Positions 32,562-43,710 of a stretch of 64,000 nucleotides of DNA are shown here, piece after piece; position 1 is the first letter of the stretch; every line of letters starts with the position of its first letter. The stretch is from assembly GCA_947034895.1 (NCBI GenBank), contig OX344763.1, forward strand, positions 35,525,025-35,589,024. The letters run 5' to 3'. Origin of the DNA: Rhytidiadelphus loreus (lineage: Eukaryota; Streptophyta; Bryopsida; Hypnales; Hylocomiaceae). The notes under the pieces are model-generated. The model was given only the letters and a program-made list of their open reading frames with translations. It searched no databases and was not told the DNA's origin. Position numbers and translations under genes: made by a program.

Positions 32562-32830
32562 CATTAGATGAAATTCAACCCTCGTTAAGGGCTGTGAGTT
32601 TTTCTGCATTCCCATGCGTTCTCATCTTTGCCATGCAACCTGTTGACATGGTTGAAAGACGGCCACATCAATAGGCATTAAATTTTTTTAATAAATTTTT
32701 TTTTATTTTTTTTATTTTATTTTTTATTTTTTATTTTTTTTTATTTTTTTCCCCAAAAGGTACAAGCTGGTTTCTAGCAACGGGAACCAGCCTAAAATGG
32801 CCCTCCCGAAGGGCTGAATCCCATCTAATG
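32562..32830. mobile_element. CATTA-family MITE
   Basis: Left CATTAGATGAAATTCAACCC; right reverse-complemented CATTAGATGGGATTCAGCCC. A T-rich core of about 60 bp sits at 32685-32750. 269 bp. It contains the uninterrupted CCTAAAATGGCCCTCC sequence that serves as the empty-site reference for the inner element at 31682. Confidence 0.8.
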
Positions 32831-33519
32831 GCCTTAGCCTGTATATTATTCATATAGTCCTTCTAAATTCTATAGGAAGTAGAAGATTTAATTTGTTCCA
32901 AAAAAAAATTGTGACCTTGTAAAGCATTAGTATATCTTTCAATCCACCTTTCAAATTTCCAAGTTTCAAAATTGTGTGGTGGCAAATATGCTCAAAAAAT
33001 TATGTTGTGCATTGTAAACTTTTGGACTTTGTTGCATTGCATGAGTTTTTTGGATGAGCTTCACGTCTTTTTTTGGCTTGAAATTTTTTGAAGACATGAA
33101 TTACATCATGTTGAGTATGATAGTTTTTTAAATTCAAAATCCATAATGAAAAAAAATTCCACAAACAATGGTCAAAGGCATCTCAAAATTGCTAGGCACA
33201 GAGGGAAAAAAAACATTCCCTACAAATGCTTGTATCTTTCAATCCCTACAGTCAAATGTCACAAAAATTTTACTACTTCTTCTTCTACAAGACCCTACGG
33301 TTAGATTTTTTTCTTTTAAAACTTTTTGACAAACGCAGCAATAGGGACATCAATAGGGGCAGTTTTGAGTGTTTTTTCAAAGAAAAATGGCCTTGGGCCT
33401 TTTAGGAAGTTAATATGTACCAGATTCCTATGGTATTCCTAATTGTGCATTGTGCCACACACAAATTTGATTCAAGCTAGTTTGGCTATTGCTAGTTGCC
33501 TTCTTAAAAGTTGTGTTGT
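32831..33519. other. Intergenic region with a TTAA-element fragment
   Basis: No gene is supported. Around 33140-33420 there are phrases (ATCTTTCAATCCCTACAGTC, ACAAGACCCTACGGTTAGA) like the ends of the long TTAA elements, without recognisable termini. Confidence 0.4.
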
Positions 33520-33951
33520 TAAGGTAGCCCACCTCATTCCAACCATTTATGCAATTTAGTGTAGTCCCAATATGCATTTGGTGAGGAGAAAAATCCTCCA
33601 TGTAGAGAAATAAATTTGAAGAGGGTTCCAAAAAAATTTCCTTTTTTCCCCTCAGAAACAAAATAATTATGAATTTTTTTCGTAAAGATTCCTTTCAATT
33701 CCTTTTTGTTATATAGGGTACCGCATTTCCAACCATAGGTTGACTACAAAATCGACCATGCTTCAAAGTAGGTGATAATTGTGGCTTCAAATGTACATCT
33801 CGTGAGCATTGTATGAATTCATTGTACATCTCCCCGACATTTGTGCTGCGTGAGCTGTCACCTAACCACGTGAGCTGTCACAAGTGATCAGAAACAAAGC
33901 AGTCTAACTAGCAAAAATAGGTCAGTGGTCCTGAAGAGGTTGGCTACCTTA
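33520..33951. mobile_element. TA-AGGTAGCC MITE
   Basis: TA-AGGTAGCCCACCTCATTCC at the left; the right end reverse-complements to TA-AGGTAGCCAACCTCTTC. Collinear in inverse orientation with 40703-41119. 432 bp, non-coding. Confidence 0.8.
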
Positions 33952-34065
33952 TGTATGTTCCCAACTAAGTTACTCCAAATGCCAATGAGGAGTTGTAGTT
34001 GTTGAGGCCATTGTTGCCGGCAGCATCCAGTGCTCCCTGACTTTGCATCATCCTTGGAAGTTCCA

Positions 34066-34245
34066 TGTAAGCTTCTGCAATCCAAGCTTAACAGTAAGTT
34101 ACCTTCAAATTTCTGGTCTTGCCAACTCGCGTCCTCAAAGTCCAAAAACTAATCATGTCCAGACCTCTTTTGGGGGGCCATGTATGTTATGTTAACGTAC
34201 AGTAGTACGATGCTTGCCTTGAGCCTTACAATTGAAGAGCAGCCG
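34066..34245. repeat. Duplicated unidentified segment, copy 1
   Basis: Shares AGCTTCTGCAATC, ACCTTCAAATTT, CTCTTTTGG and CCTTACAATTGAAG with about 38152-38296. The reverse strand of 34030-34480 can be read as short peptide phrases (for example LSGFIPPKIG) faintly like a leucine-rich-repeat protein, but frames are broken and I do not call a gene. Confidence 0.45.
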
Positions 34246-34557
34246 GGTTTTTTTGGACATGTGTCCCTGTGTTGGCTTCACTGTAGAGGCCAATTTTTGG
34301 AGGGATGAAGCCAGAGAGGTCAGATTTCTGACAGTTGAGCGAAATTTCGCCCCAAAAAAAAACCCTGTTGAAGAGCCATACAATTGAAGCAACAGGCATG
34401 TTGACAGAAGTTGACCACAGAAAGCAATGGAAGTGGAAGTGGCCATCAGTTTCAGTACCTGCCTGTGCCCATTCCAACCATTGACTTCAGGAGCCCAAAT
34501 TAGGGAAGGTGCGTGCCCCCAAAATCGCCACTTTTGGCGACTGTGCCTTGTTGCTAT

Positions 34558-35023
34558 TAAGGTGAAACAGCCCATTGTGGTGAGAATTATTAGGAGTTTG
34601 ACCACGTGTGATTGCTGAAAATTTTCAATCTTTTTTCCCCTTAGTAGTACAAGTGCAAAAAAAAGTGAGAACGATTGAAATTATGTTTTTTTTTTGACAA
34701 AGTATGAATTTACTATGAATTTTTGAAGTGTTCAATGCATCATGGCCCCAAAGAGTCTGTAGACTACCTTAGAACGAACAAAATCTGAATCCCATCATGC
34801 TCATGTTGTTCACCTAAAGCAGTCAAAGTCTTTTTTAACGTGGAAGGCTTAAAAAGTCAATTCTCACAATGAATTCTCACTAAAAAATTGGAAGTATCTA
34901 ATGTAGCCACTAACTACTTCATTATTGTCATGTAAGACATGCATTGAAGTCAAAATCTGAAAAAACTGAAAAAATCATAATGGAGTCATTTGGTAGGTGA
35001 CCACTATGGGTTGATTTACCTTA
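34558..35023. mobile_element. TA-AGGT MITE related to 53001-53460
   Basis: Left TA-AGGTGAAACAGCCCATTG; right reverse-complemented TA-AGGTAAATCAACCCATAG. It is collinear, inverted, with 53001-53460 over its whole length (466 and 460 bp). Non-coding. Confidence 0.8.
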
Positions 35024-36540
35024 TCATTAGATTGGTTTAATTTTCATGGATTTTCTTGTTGGCAAGTGAAAGAAGGTTCCAACGCACCAAAAAACGGGCG
35101 ATTTGGATATTGTATGTAAAAGTTAGGAAGGATCAAAGTGCTTATTTGGTAGAGGTTCTTTTAAATTGTTTCTTTTACATATTTAGGCACATATTGATTT
35201 TGGAGACGTACACACTTGATTTACCAAAATATGTCTTGCATTTATGACATAGAGAAACTCTCCAATATCTTAGTAACATGATAGTATATATGTGAGTATA
35301 TACTAGTTGAAATCCACACATTCCAAAAGATGACCTACGGTTAAATCTAGGTTGAAACTAACACAAGTGTGTTTAAAATAACACTAAAACTAATATAATT
35401 GGGTTCAAAATAATAATATAATGGTGGAATTGGACTCCCCACCGTAGTATTTTTATTTTGAAACACATGGAAAATTTCCATTCAAAGGGAAAACAATACG
35501 GAGAACCAAAGGAAAAACCACCGTAGTCTTTCAACAACTCCACTAGGAAATTTTGAAAATCTCCATTGTAACAACACTAAACTAGTACAACATCTACGTA
35601 AATTGAAGGTTTGCGTGATTTTACTCAACTTAGGGCCGCTTTACACCTAGAGGCTCAACCAATTCCCATTGAGGCCAATTGCACAAAATTTCAGCCCCCT
35701 TTGGATTGAAGGCCATCTTCAACTACTCATTAGAATAAGATTATAACGGGAGCCAATTCTCCCATATGTAAAGGCCTTGAAACCAAGAAGGAGATCTAAT
35801 TCAATAAAACCTACAAGAGAGAGAGTGGCTGAAATTTGTAGGGTTACTCTACACCCCAAAGGCCGGGCTAATTTTCCTTGATGATGATTGCATAAAATCC
35901 AACAAATTTGATTTGTTGAAAAAAATTATATTTTATAGAATGCATGTTATTTTTTAATTGAAATTTGACATTGTCCCCAAGAATTGGCCTCCCATTTTTG
36001 GTACACCCAATTCACCAAGCGTAGGCTATGTCAAATCATGTATTTTTTGAATAAAAATTTTGATCCACCAAATTGGCCCAATCTCTAGGTGTAAAGGGTT
36101 TGGGACTGATTTCAACCTTTTGTCCAATCACAAGTGAGGATTGGAGCCTAATAGAGCAAATTGGCCCGACCTCTACATGTAAAGCGGTCCTTATACCACC
36201 ATAAAAAATGGATGTCTCAACTTTTTTATTGAAGTACACTTATTAGACTACCTTATAGGAAATTCAATTTCTACCCACTTGTATAGGTGACTTGTTTGAC
36301 TTGTCAAAATATCAAAAGCTAAGTTATTGTAATCTCTTTGTTTAATCTCCTATGACAATCTATGCATTAAGGTCAAAAGACCCATGATGGACACCTAGGA
36401 AATGATCCCATTGTAGGGGGGCAATAAATAAGATTTGGACCACAATCAACATCTTGTGTGACAATATTGGAGTGATTAATGATCTCATTAGGAGCTTCCA
36501 ACTATTCAATGTAAGGAAAAGGTACATGTAATGGATATGC
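35024..36540. other. Unassigned intergenic region
   Basis: About 1.5 kb with no supported gene. The phrase AGAGGCTCAACCAATTCCCA and similar 'GGCCCAATCTCTAGGTGTAAAG' type phrases occur in both orientations (about 35640 and 36060), suggesting an old inverted repeat, but termini are not resolved. Confidence 0.35.
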
Positions 36541-36897
36541 AATCCTTTGTGATGGCTTTACATGGTGCCCTATAGTAGACAACAATTGGATGTATTGTTC
36601 ATTGAAAATGATTCTCTCTTTCCACCTTCCAATCCACTTATCCCTCTTCCCTCCTTGATTGGAGAGAAGTTCCAAAGCTAACCATTTTAGGTGAAGTTAT
36701 GAGATTGGAATCATGGGTCCAAATGAAAATCCACATTTATATTGAATAAAATATTAATTCTTGGGAAAAAAAATTCCCTTTTTTTGCATTCTTCCTTGTC
36801 CTTATGTTTGCATACATTGAGCTCAATTTCTCAACTGATTTATCATATCCTATAGGCTAAAATACTTAAGTTATCCATTATAGGTACCTTTACCTTA
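36541..36897. mobile_element. Element of the GGTGACCTATTATGGAC / AATACC group
   Basis: Contains GTGCCCTATAGTAGACAACA at the left, ATGGGTCCAAATGAAAATCC in the middle and a right end TTATAGGTACCTTTACCT-TA. Collinear with 28250 and 47992. The left boundary is approximate. Confidence 0.6.
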
Positions 36898-37222
36898 AAT
36901 CCATTGTAAGAAGTGACTTTTTAAAGCTTTCATAGTAGGAAATATTGTGACTATTTTAGGTGAATAAGATGACGATTATGGGTACACTTTTTGTTGGATT
37001 TTGGATGGTCTAAAGACTCTTTGGGGACCGTGATGGGTAGCACACATAAAAATGTATAACAAATTCATACTTTATCATAACAAATTCATACTTTGTCATA
37101 ACAAATTCATACTTTGTAGTTTCTCACACTTGTCTTTATATGGGAAAACATTTTTTTAAAATTCAGAAATGGCATGAAGGCAATCTTCTAATTCCGACCA
37201 TGATGGGTTGTTCTACCTTATT
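36898..37222. mobile_element. Truncated relative of the 34558/53001 element
   Basis: Shares AAGTGACTTTTTA, TAGGTGAATAAGATGA, GGTCTAAAGACTCTTTGGGG and a right end GATGGGTTGTTCTACCT-TA with 34558 and 53001. It contains three tandem copies of a 21-bp unit, ATAACAAATTCATACTTTGTC, at 37056-37118. Confidence 0.6.
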
Positions 37223-37921
37223 CCCTCTGTCTGAAAATAAATCCATGATACTTTGACTAGTTTCCCATTTGAGACAAAGGTAGTACAAATATCCCATGCA
37301 CTTGCCTTTCTGTTACCAGATATTTTCAAAAACATTGCTGCCAAAAGCCAAAACTCTGTTCAAAATAGAGAATACTTGAGCTTATAGCCATTGTAATGGG
37401 TGAGCAAAAGAGAGAGAAATTCACCATTAACTTCCAAATTTGAACACTTGCTATATATACAATTGCTTCAAATTACAAACAACGTAGATATATATTTTTG
37501 AAGTCCAACTTAATACTCACGTTGTGTTTTTCCACAATTTCAATGCTTGAATTTATACACTCCAATTTTTCACAACTTCAACTCTTGAATTTAAGATTCT
37601 CCCCAAAACTTTAATTTCTAAGAAAAGAGCGGGCTGTCAGCTCTAGAATGTCATGTCACCTTCACATATTGAATTTGGTTCCATCTTCCAAAAATAGGAA
37701 TATATTGTTGAAATCATTGGTGCAAATATCTAGGTCACCATCCCCAGAAAAGAAATGTCCCCTTCCTGTGCCCTACTGAATTAAAAAAATAAAAATGAAA
37801 ACACCTGATTCATCCCCCCCACACAAGATGCCAGCAAGAAAATACGAGCATTTGATCAGTCTAATAATAGTAACTATGTACAGTACCAAAATTGAAAGAG
37901 GCAATTTTTAAGGTGCGCACC

Positions 37922-38150
37922 TTAACCCTTAAAGTGCTTGGATGTCCATATTTTGGACGATGAACAGAAGGCTTGCATGCGCTATTTCATTCAAGTACCT
38001 TCTCATTCATCTAAAGTAACACTTGAATCTTGAAAATACGACCTTCTTTTATGCCCAATTTCATGAAATTTTGATAAATGGTATTATTGTACAAAGATAT
38101 AAGCAAAAATGTGCCAAAATTTGAAAAAGGATTGAGGCATTAAGGGTGAA
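37922..38150. mobile_element. Short TTAA-type (piggyBac-like) MITE
   Basis: TTAA-CCCTTAAAGTGCTTGG to GAGGCATTAAGGG-TGAA. The inverted counterpart of 8194-8408. 229 bp, non-coding. Confidence 0.7.
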
Positions 38151-38151
38151 G

Positions 38152-38296
38152 CTTCTGCAATCTACCTTCAAATTTTAGTAATGCTAACCCGGTTGCATCC
38201 TCCCAAGTCCAAAATTAATTTGTTGCATCACATCCAAACTTCTTTTGGATTGTGTATTGTAATATGCTTGCCATGAACCTTACAATTGAAGGCAAG
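38152..38296. repeat. Duplicated unidentified segment, copy 2
   Basis: The diverged partner of 34066-34245, with internal deletions. Identity of the ancestral sequence is unknown. Confidence 0.45.
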
Positions 38297-38386
38297 ACAC
38301 TAAACCCATTGTTCGAAGTAGGCCATGTAGGGTGAATTTTGTATTTTGCAAGATAATTTTAAAAAAAGCCCCTTGTTTGTGCCGTG

Positions 38387-39327
38387 CTAACCCCTAAACA
38401 TCAAAGACTATGTTTTCACCAAAACTGCTCCAAAATTGCCCTTGCATTTACAAGCACCAAATTTAAGATGAAAAACATTTTTGGACACATGTAGCCGCAG
38501 GATTTTGTAGTAAAATAGTTAGAAAAGATGTGGAAAAAATTTCAGAATTTTCCACCATGTAGATTGCAAGATATTAACGTTTGAAGTGACAAAAATCCTT
38601 TTTTGGGCCTATGAAAATATGGTCAGCTGCACTTCACAAGGTTACATTTGTATTAAAAAATGTTCAAAATGGTGGTTACTCTTTGGATTCATTCCTCAAG
38701 TCAAGTTGTCTACATGCTTGAAAATTTTTAGATCATTTGGAATTGTATAACATTTAGAAAAAAAATAGTAAGTAGAAAGAAGTAGAGAATGATTAAAAAT
38801 ACTAAATTTTTAACAATTTATTTAGAGAATTGAAAAATGCCAATCCCAATGGTTGTAATGTTGTAATGAACAATATATGTTGTTATTTTCTCCAAAAGTA
38901 TTTAAAATTGAGTTAAGTAAAGGACTTCAAAGTTTATTGTAGAGTAGAGATTCCATAACTACCCACAAACTAACCCAAACAAAAACTCCTCATAACTTTC
39001 ATCTCATTAATCAAAATGGAATGATTCAAAGCTTACTACATATATAAAAATCTAAAGAATCAATTTCAATTTTTTTTTTTTTTTAAAAGTGATTTTCAAA
39101 GAAGTTTTTTTTTTGCCTGGGTTGCCTGTTGAACACTAAAAATTACATATCATGCAATAACTTTTGAACCATGTAGTCAAAAGTTATGAAATTTTTTGGG
39201 CCTTAAAGCTACTCCTTGTCCCCATATTGTGTGAAATTTTCAAGGAAAGAAAAAAAAACTCTGTCTGTAGTGAGCTGTCCAAATCGCTATGTTGCCAAAA
39301 AACGTTGTTTGGATGTTTAGGGGTTAA
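38387..39327 (-). mobile_element. Long TTAA-type (piggyBac-like) element, copy 5
   Basis: CTAA-CCCCTAAACATC at the left, GGATGTTTAGGGG-TTAA at the right. Same orientation as 11895 and close to it in sequence but without the Stowaway insertion. 941 bp. Non-coding. Confidence 0.82.
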
Positions 39328-39552
39328 TTATATGTTCTCCATCTCTCTGAACTCAATTGGGGCCTCTGATTGCAAATATGAATTCAAAATTTGCAGATTT
39401 TATCACGTGTGGCAAATAAATTCAAAATTGTGTTTTTCCTAAGGATAAATTCACTTTGTTGGACCCACTTCATAAGACAAGTTTAGTAGCTTCCTGCCAA
39501 TTGAAGATGCAAAACCAACATACATTCATCCATATACCAAAGTATTACGGCT
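39328..39552. other. Fragment of the GC-ended MITE family
   Basis: GGGGCCTCTGATTGCAAATA and AATTCAAAATTTGCAGATTTT match the core of 51293-51540, but the ends are missing. Confidence 0.5.
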
Positions 39553-39778
39553 AGGGTGAACCAATCCCCTTGCTCGGCCTTGAGAAAAAATGCTGAAATT
39601 TTTTATTTGCTACATATAATAAAATTTGCAAACTTTATTATCATATTTGCAATTGGAGACCCCAAATTAAATTGTAGAGGTGTAGAAGATAAATTAATCA
39701 AGCACAAAATAGGTGGTCTTTTATTTTACATGCACCCTTGAAATGGCTTCGGTGGGATGAGTGAGGGGGGTCACCTTG
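39553..39778. mobile_element. GC-ended MITE, AGGGTGAACTGACCCC family
   Basis: Left AGGGTGAACCAATCCCCTTG; right GAGTGAGGGGGGTCACCT. The core phrases TTAATCAAGCACAAAATAGG and TATTTGCAATTGGAGACCCC are shared with 52225-52465. About 226 bp. Confidence 0.65.
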
Positions 39779-40702
39779 ACCAATATTACAGGATGATATT
39801 CACCGCAATACTATGGTGGAAGCCTGACATGGATATGAACACGCGATTTACCAAAATAAATATGTTTTGCATCTATGACATAGAGAACTCTCAAATATTT
39901 TTGTAGTATGATCATAATATATGTAAAACCGTCCATTTAAGAGCATATTGGCTTACGATGTCTTTATACTCATTGAAGCATTTTCTAAGTAAAAAAATTC
40001 ATGGAAAGAAGAGAGGAGATACATCCATCATAATTTAATGATTTGTAATTTTTGGACTTAAAATTTTGAATTAGATATGATTTTCTAAAGTTTGCAATAG
40101 TAGGATGCTATTAAAGGCCTTGAGTATGGATATTAAATGTCAAACAATTGTCCATCAATGGATGGTACAAAGTGTCCTGCCACTCATACCTCCATATCAT
40201 GTACATTGGAATTTTTTCTACTTTCTAATCAAACTCAATCCCCCAACACTCATAAAACTATATAGGATAAACAATCCATTTTCAACCACTTAAGCAATTA
40301 CGCATATTTGGAGCATTCATTTTTTGAGTGTTGAATTTTTTCCATGTACAAAAATATAATTTTGAAGGATTGCATATTTTTTCAAAATTTTATTACACAA
40401 AATTTTATTACTATGAAATTTTGAGTGGAAGCTTTTCTTCAACCTACAATGGTGATACAAACCTTTCTATTTCTGACCATAGGCTAATTGCCAAATCAAC
40501 CAAAGGCTGGTTGCAATATTGACAGCCTTGCAACCAATCATAATGCACTAGAACTCCTCCTTGAACTGTGTGACAACTTCACAAAAATAGAACAATCTAT
40601 AGGTTGGAAATGGGGGTTGGGGGTTATCAAGAATGGGGTGGCTACCTTTAATAGTAAAATCCCAAATTGGCACCCATTCATCACTGGATTATTTTTCATT
40701 CC
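39779..40702. other. Intergenic region with decayed repeats
   Basis: No gene is supported. 40270-40560 is related to 28780-29060. Confidence 0.35.
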
Positions 40703-41119
40703 TAAGGTAGCCAACCTCTTTCCTACTACTACCTATTTTCGCTAGTTAGATTGCTTTGTTTTCAATTAGTTGTGATTTAGAGTGACAACTTACGTAGTTA
40801 GGTGACAACTCACGCAACACAAATGTCAAGGAGGTGTACATTGGAAGCCACAGTTATCACCTACATTGAAGCATGATCAATTTTGTAATTAGCCTACAGT
40901 TAGAAATGTGGCACCCTATATAACAAGAATTGGTTGAATAGAATCTTTCCAAAAAAATTCATAATTATTTCGTTGCTAGGGAAAGAAAAATAGGAATAAA
41001 TTTTGAAACTCTCCTCAAATCTATTTCTCCATGGTTGGGGGGATTTCTCCCTTCACCAAATGCATACTAGAAATACAATAAATTGATTAAGTGGTCAGAA
41101 TGTGAGGTCAGCCACCTTA
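40703..41119. mobile_element. TA-AGGTAGCC MITE, second copy
   Basis: TA-AGGTAGCCAACCTCTTTC to GTCAGCCACCT-TA. It matches 33520-33951 in inverse orientation, including GCTAGTTAGA, TTAGGTGACA and GCATACTA phrases. 417 bp, non-coding. Confidence 0.8.
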
Positions 41120-42069
41120 TGGTAACAATTTGCAGTTTAATATAATACAGTGGGGGAGCCCAATTCAACAACACAGCTAAAAAATTTGAAAATCTTTGAT
41201 TGTGACATCAGTTTTTCTTTTTTCTTTTTTTTCTTTTCTTTTTTGAAACCCAGAAGTGTGACATCTGATTCATGGTGGTATAATAAGTAAATGGCACGGA
41301 CCTCTGACTTCAGTGGTGCTGTACCAGTTGCTGTCACAACATCTTAGTTTTTGAAAGTACGCTAAGCTTACAGGAATTTCAATCTCTACCCATGGTACTT
41401 GCATCAGGTTGACCTGCATGACTCGTCAAAATATCAAAAGCTAACTTATTGTTAGTAATCTTCATGTCTCCTTTGCATTTTGAGCTTCATGGGCACTTTG
41501 CACTATGGCCGTCGAAGTTGAGGGGTCGTGGGAATGAGTGGCCAAATTTTGTTGAGAGTCCAAAGAAATGGGTTGAAAATAAACAATAAAAAAATAGGAA
41601 TTGGTCAAGAATATGTGTCTGGTCAAAGTGTGAAGCCTCTTAAGGCCAAGACCAAAGTACAAAGTATAAATCCATACCATTTGTTTGGCTTGTATCCATC
41701 TTTCTTCATGTGAATAATCCATTCAATTTTTGAAATTTTCCTCTCACCTTCTCTAATCGTGGATTGTAGAAAGGAAGACATTCTGGTTCTACTATTGGTT
41801 TTCATGGTCATAAAGTATGTAATCGTGGACATTTGGGCATTGTAGAAACTTGCGATTTTTGAATAAATGCCCAAATGATGATGATGGCAATCTTTATTGT
41901 AGAAGGATGGAGGGTGAATTCTCAAAGATATGGAGGTTGACACTTTCAAAGATATGGAGGTTTTTTGGAACATACACTTGTGGGGGCCTTTTCAAATGGT
42001 GATTTTCAAAAGCAAATGAGGGCAAGTACATCTATGTATTCTTTGAGGGCTTGTTTTGAAGAAGAAGAA
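41120..42069. other. Region upstream of the Harbinger remnant
   Basis: No intact gene. Could contain decayed 5' parts of the transposase at 42070-43000 or host DNA; the two overlapping frames at 41462-41973 (minus) show no motif. Confidence 0.35.
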
Positions 42070-42998
42070 GGATATACATCTTAGAGAAATATTAGTGAGG
42101 AACGAAGGATTGCAATAACTCTTTCTCAAATAGCAATTGATAATTCATTGCAAAGGGGTGGTGATTTATTTGGTGTAGGATTGAGTACATACTTCTATCA
42201 TTGTGATGGAATACTGTGAAGCTATTAAGATTCATTTTAAGACCATTGGTTCTTAAAAACAAACTCTTGGTTGGATTAAACAAATAGCAAAGGGTTTTGA
42301 AACACTACATGACATTGTACTTATTCTAGGAACAATAGACGATAGCCACATCAGTATTATAGCATCATTTCGTGACCATATAGCATATTATTACCAAAAA
42401 GGATTTTATTAATGCTTACTGTAAGGGGTTGTAGATGTCGATTGCAATTTCTAGGATTATGATTTTCAACAAGCTATATGAATTCATGATTGGGCTTTAT
42501 TTTTAAAATAAAAAAATTGGAAGCAAGATTATAAGTAGTGTATTTTTATCTTACAAATTCATTTTTTATGTTGTGTATCCTACGAGGCCTTGGTTTTACG
42601 CACCATTCAAGGGAAAAAAGAAGGATTGCCCACAAGAAAAGTGCATTCAAAATTTATTTAATCAAGCACTCATATGGTTGTAGAAAGAACATTTGAAATT
42701 CTAAAAGGAAGATGGCACATATTATTGAAAAGAGTTGACATGACACTCTAGTTGGAATGTGCTTGACATTATTACAATGTCTTTATGTTTCTACAATCCA
42801 TGTATTCTAGATAATGATGAATTCTCCATGGATTGGGCTAAAAAAACAGAAAAGGAGTTGCAAGATGAAGTTGATATGACACTAGGAAAAATTCAAGGAA
42901 CATATATGTTTCACTCTCTAGAATCATCATTGAAGGAAATGAAAGAACTACAAAAGGTAAATCCAGAAGGAAAAGAAATTCCGTTCATAGAATTGTGA
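42070..42998 (+). pseudogene. Broken PIF/Harbinger transposase
   Basis: Read across three frames, the stretch gives successive pieces of a Harbinger DDE nuclease: about 42170-42290 an SIIVMEYCEAIK-like piece, about 42320-42410 TIDDSHISIIA followed by YYYQKGFY (the first catalytic Asp region, canonically DGTHI...YYNRKGF), and about 42670-42760 MVVERTFEILKGRWHILLKR (canonically VVERAFGLLKGRWRIL). It then continues as NPCILDNDEFSMDW. At least four in-frame stops and two frame changes interrupt it, so it is inactive. It is the only recognisable nuclease remnant among the many short elements here, although none of the MITE families has been shown to match it. Stop codons fall inside the nuclease signature itself, implying an old copy. 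Confidence 0.8.
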
Positions 42999-43433
42999 AA
43001 AGAAGAAGAAATTAAGAATGAGGAAAATCCCAAGTTCATCTATTAATTACTTGTTGAGACTTTTTACAAAAAACATTTGGACAAAAATTGAGACATTCAA
43101 TTTGAAAAGTGTACATATGATAACAATGATTGTAGCTCGAATGAAGAGTAGCATATAGTACTCTAGAGCTTATTGATCAAACAATCAAATTAGTAGTCTA
43201 CTCTTTTTAGTAGCTCATTTGTTCTCTCAAAGTTTTTCATCAAACCTATGCTAGTTTTTGTTATTTTCACAAAGATATTAGTGACTTTATCATGAAAATT
43301 TTGTTTATCTTTTTATGTTGGTGTAGAAATGGTTGTTGATGATGGTGCACTCTCCACTTCTAAGGATGAATTGGTTTGGATTTGTATATAATCTATAGTT
43401 GTAGCCAAGACATGCTTTGATCATAACCCATGG
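42999..43433. other. Region after the Harbinger remnant
   Basis: No gene or clear terminus is visible. Confidence 0.35.
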
Positions 43434-43710
43434 TTGCTAGCATGTGAGCCTAGGATCTTGAGCCCATGAACCTAGGAGCTTAGACTCCTATGTTATAAGT
43501 ACTTATATTATAGGCACCTTCCAAAGTTATAGGATATTTATATAATAGGTGTCTATGTTGTAGGTACCTATGTTATAGGCACCTTCTATGATCATAGGGT
43601 ACTTATATTATAAGTATATATGTTATAGACACCTTCAATAGTTGTAGAGTACCTACTAACACCTAGGCTCAAGGCTCATAGGCTTGCATTTCTAAACTCA
43701 TATGCTAACG
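43434..43710. mobile_element. Inverted-repeat element with a TTATAGG tandem core
   Basis: Left GCTAGCATGTGAGCCTAGG; right reverse-complemented GTTAGCATATGAGTTTAG. The core repeats TATGTTATAGGCACCTTC-like units about every 60 bp. It is the longer relative of 21578-21811. Confidence 0.65.

Noticed and set aside
34192..34605. 137-codon minus-strand frame as an LRR receptor gene
   Set aside because: The phrases resembling LRR are in a different frame and broken by stops; evidence is too weak for a gene call.
37201..37300. Second Stowaway copy near TATTCCCTCTGTCTGAAAAT
   Set aside because: The left end is present, but no convincing matching right end was found.
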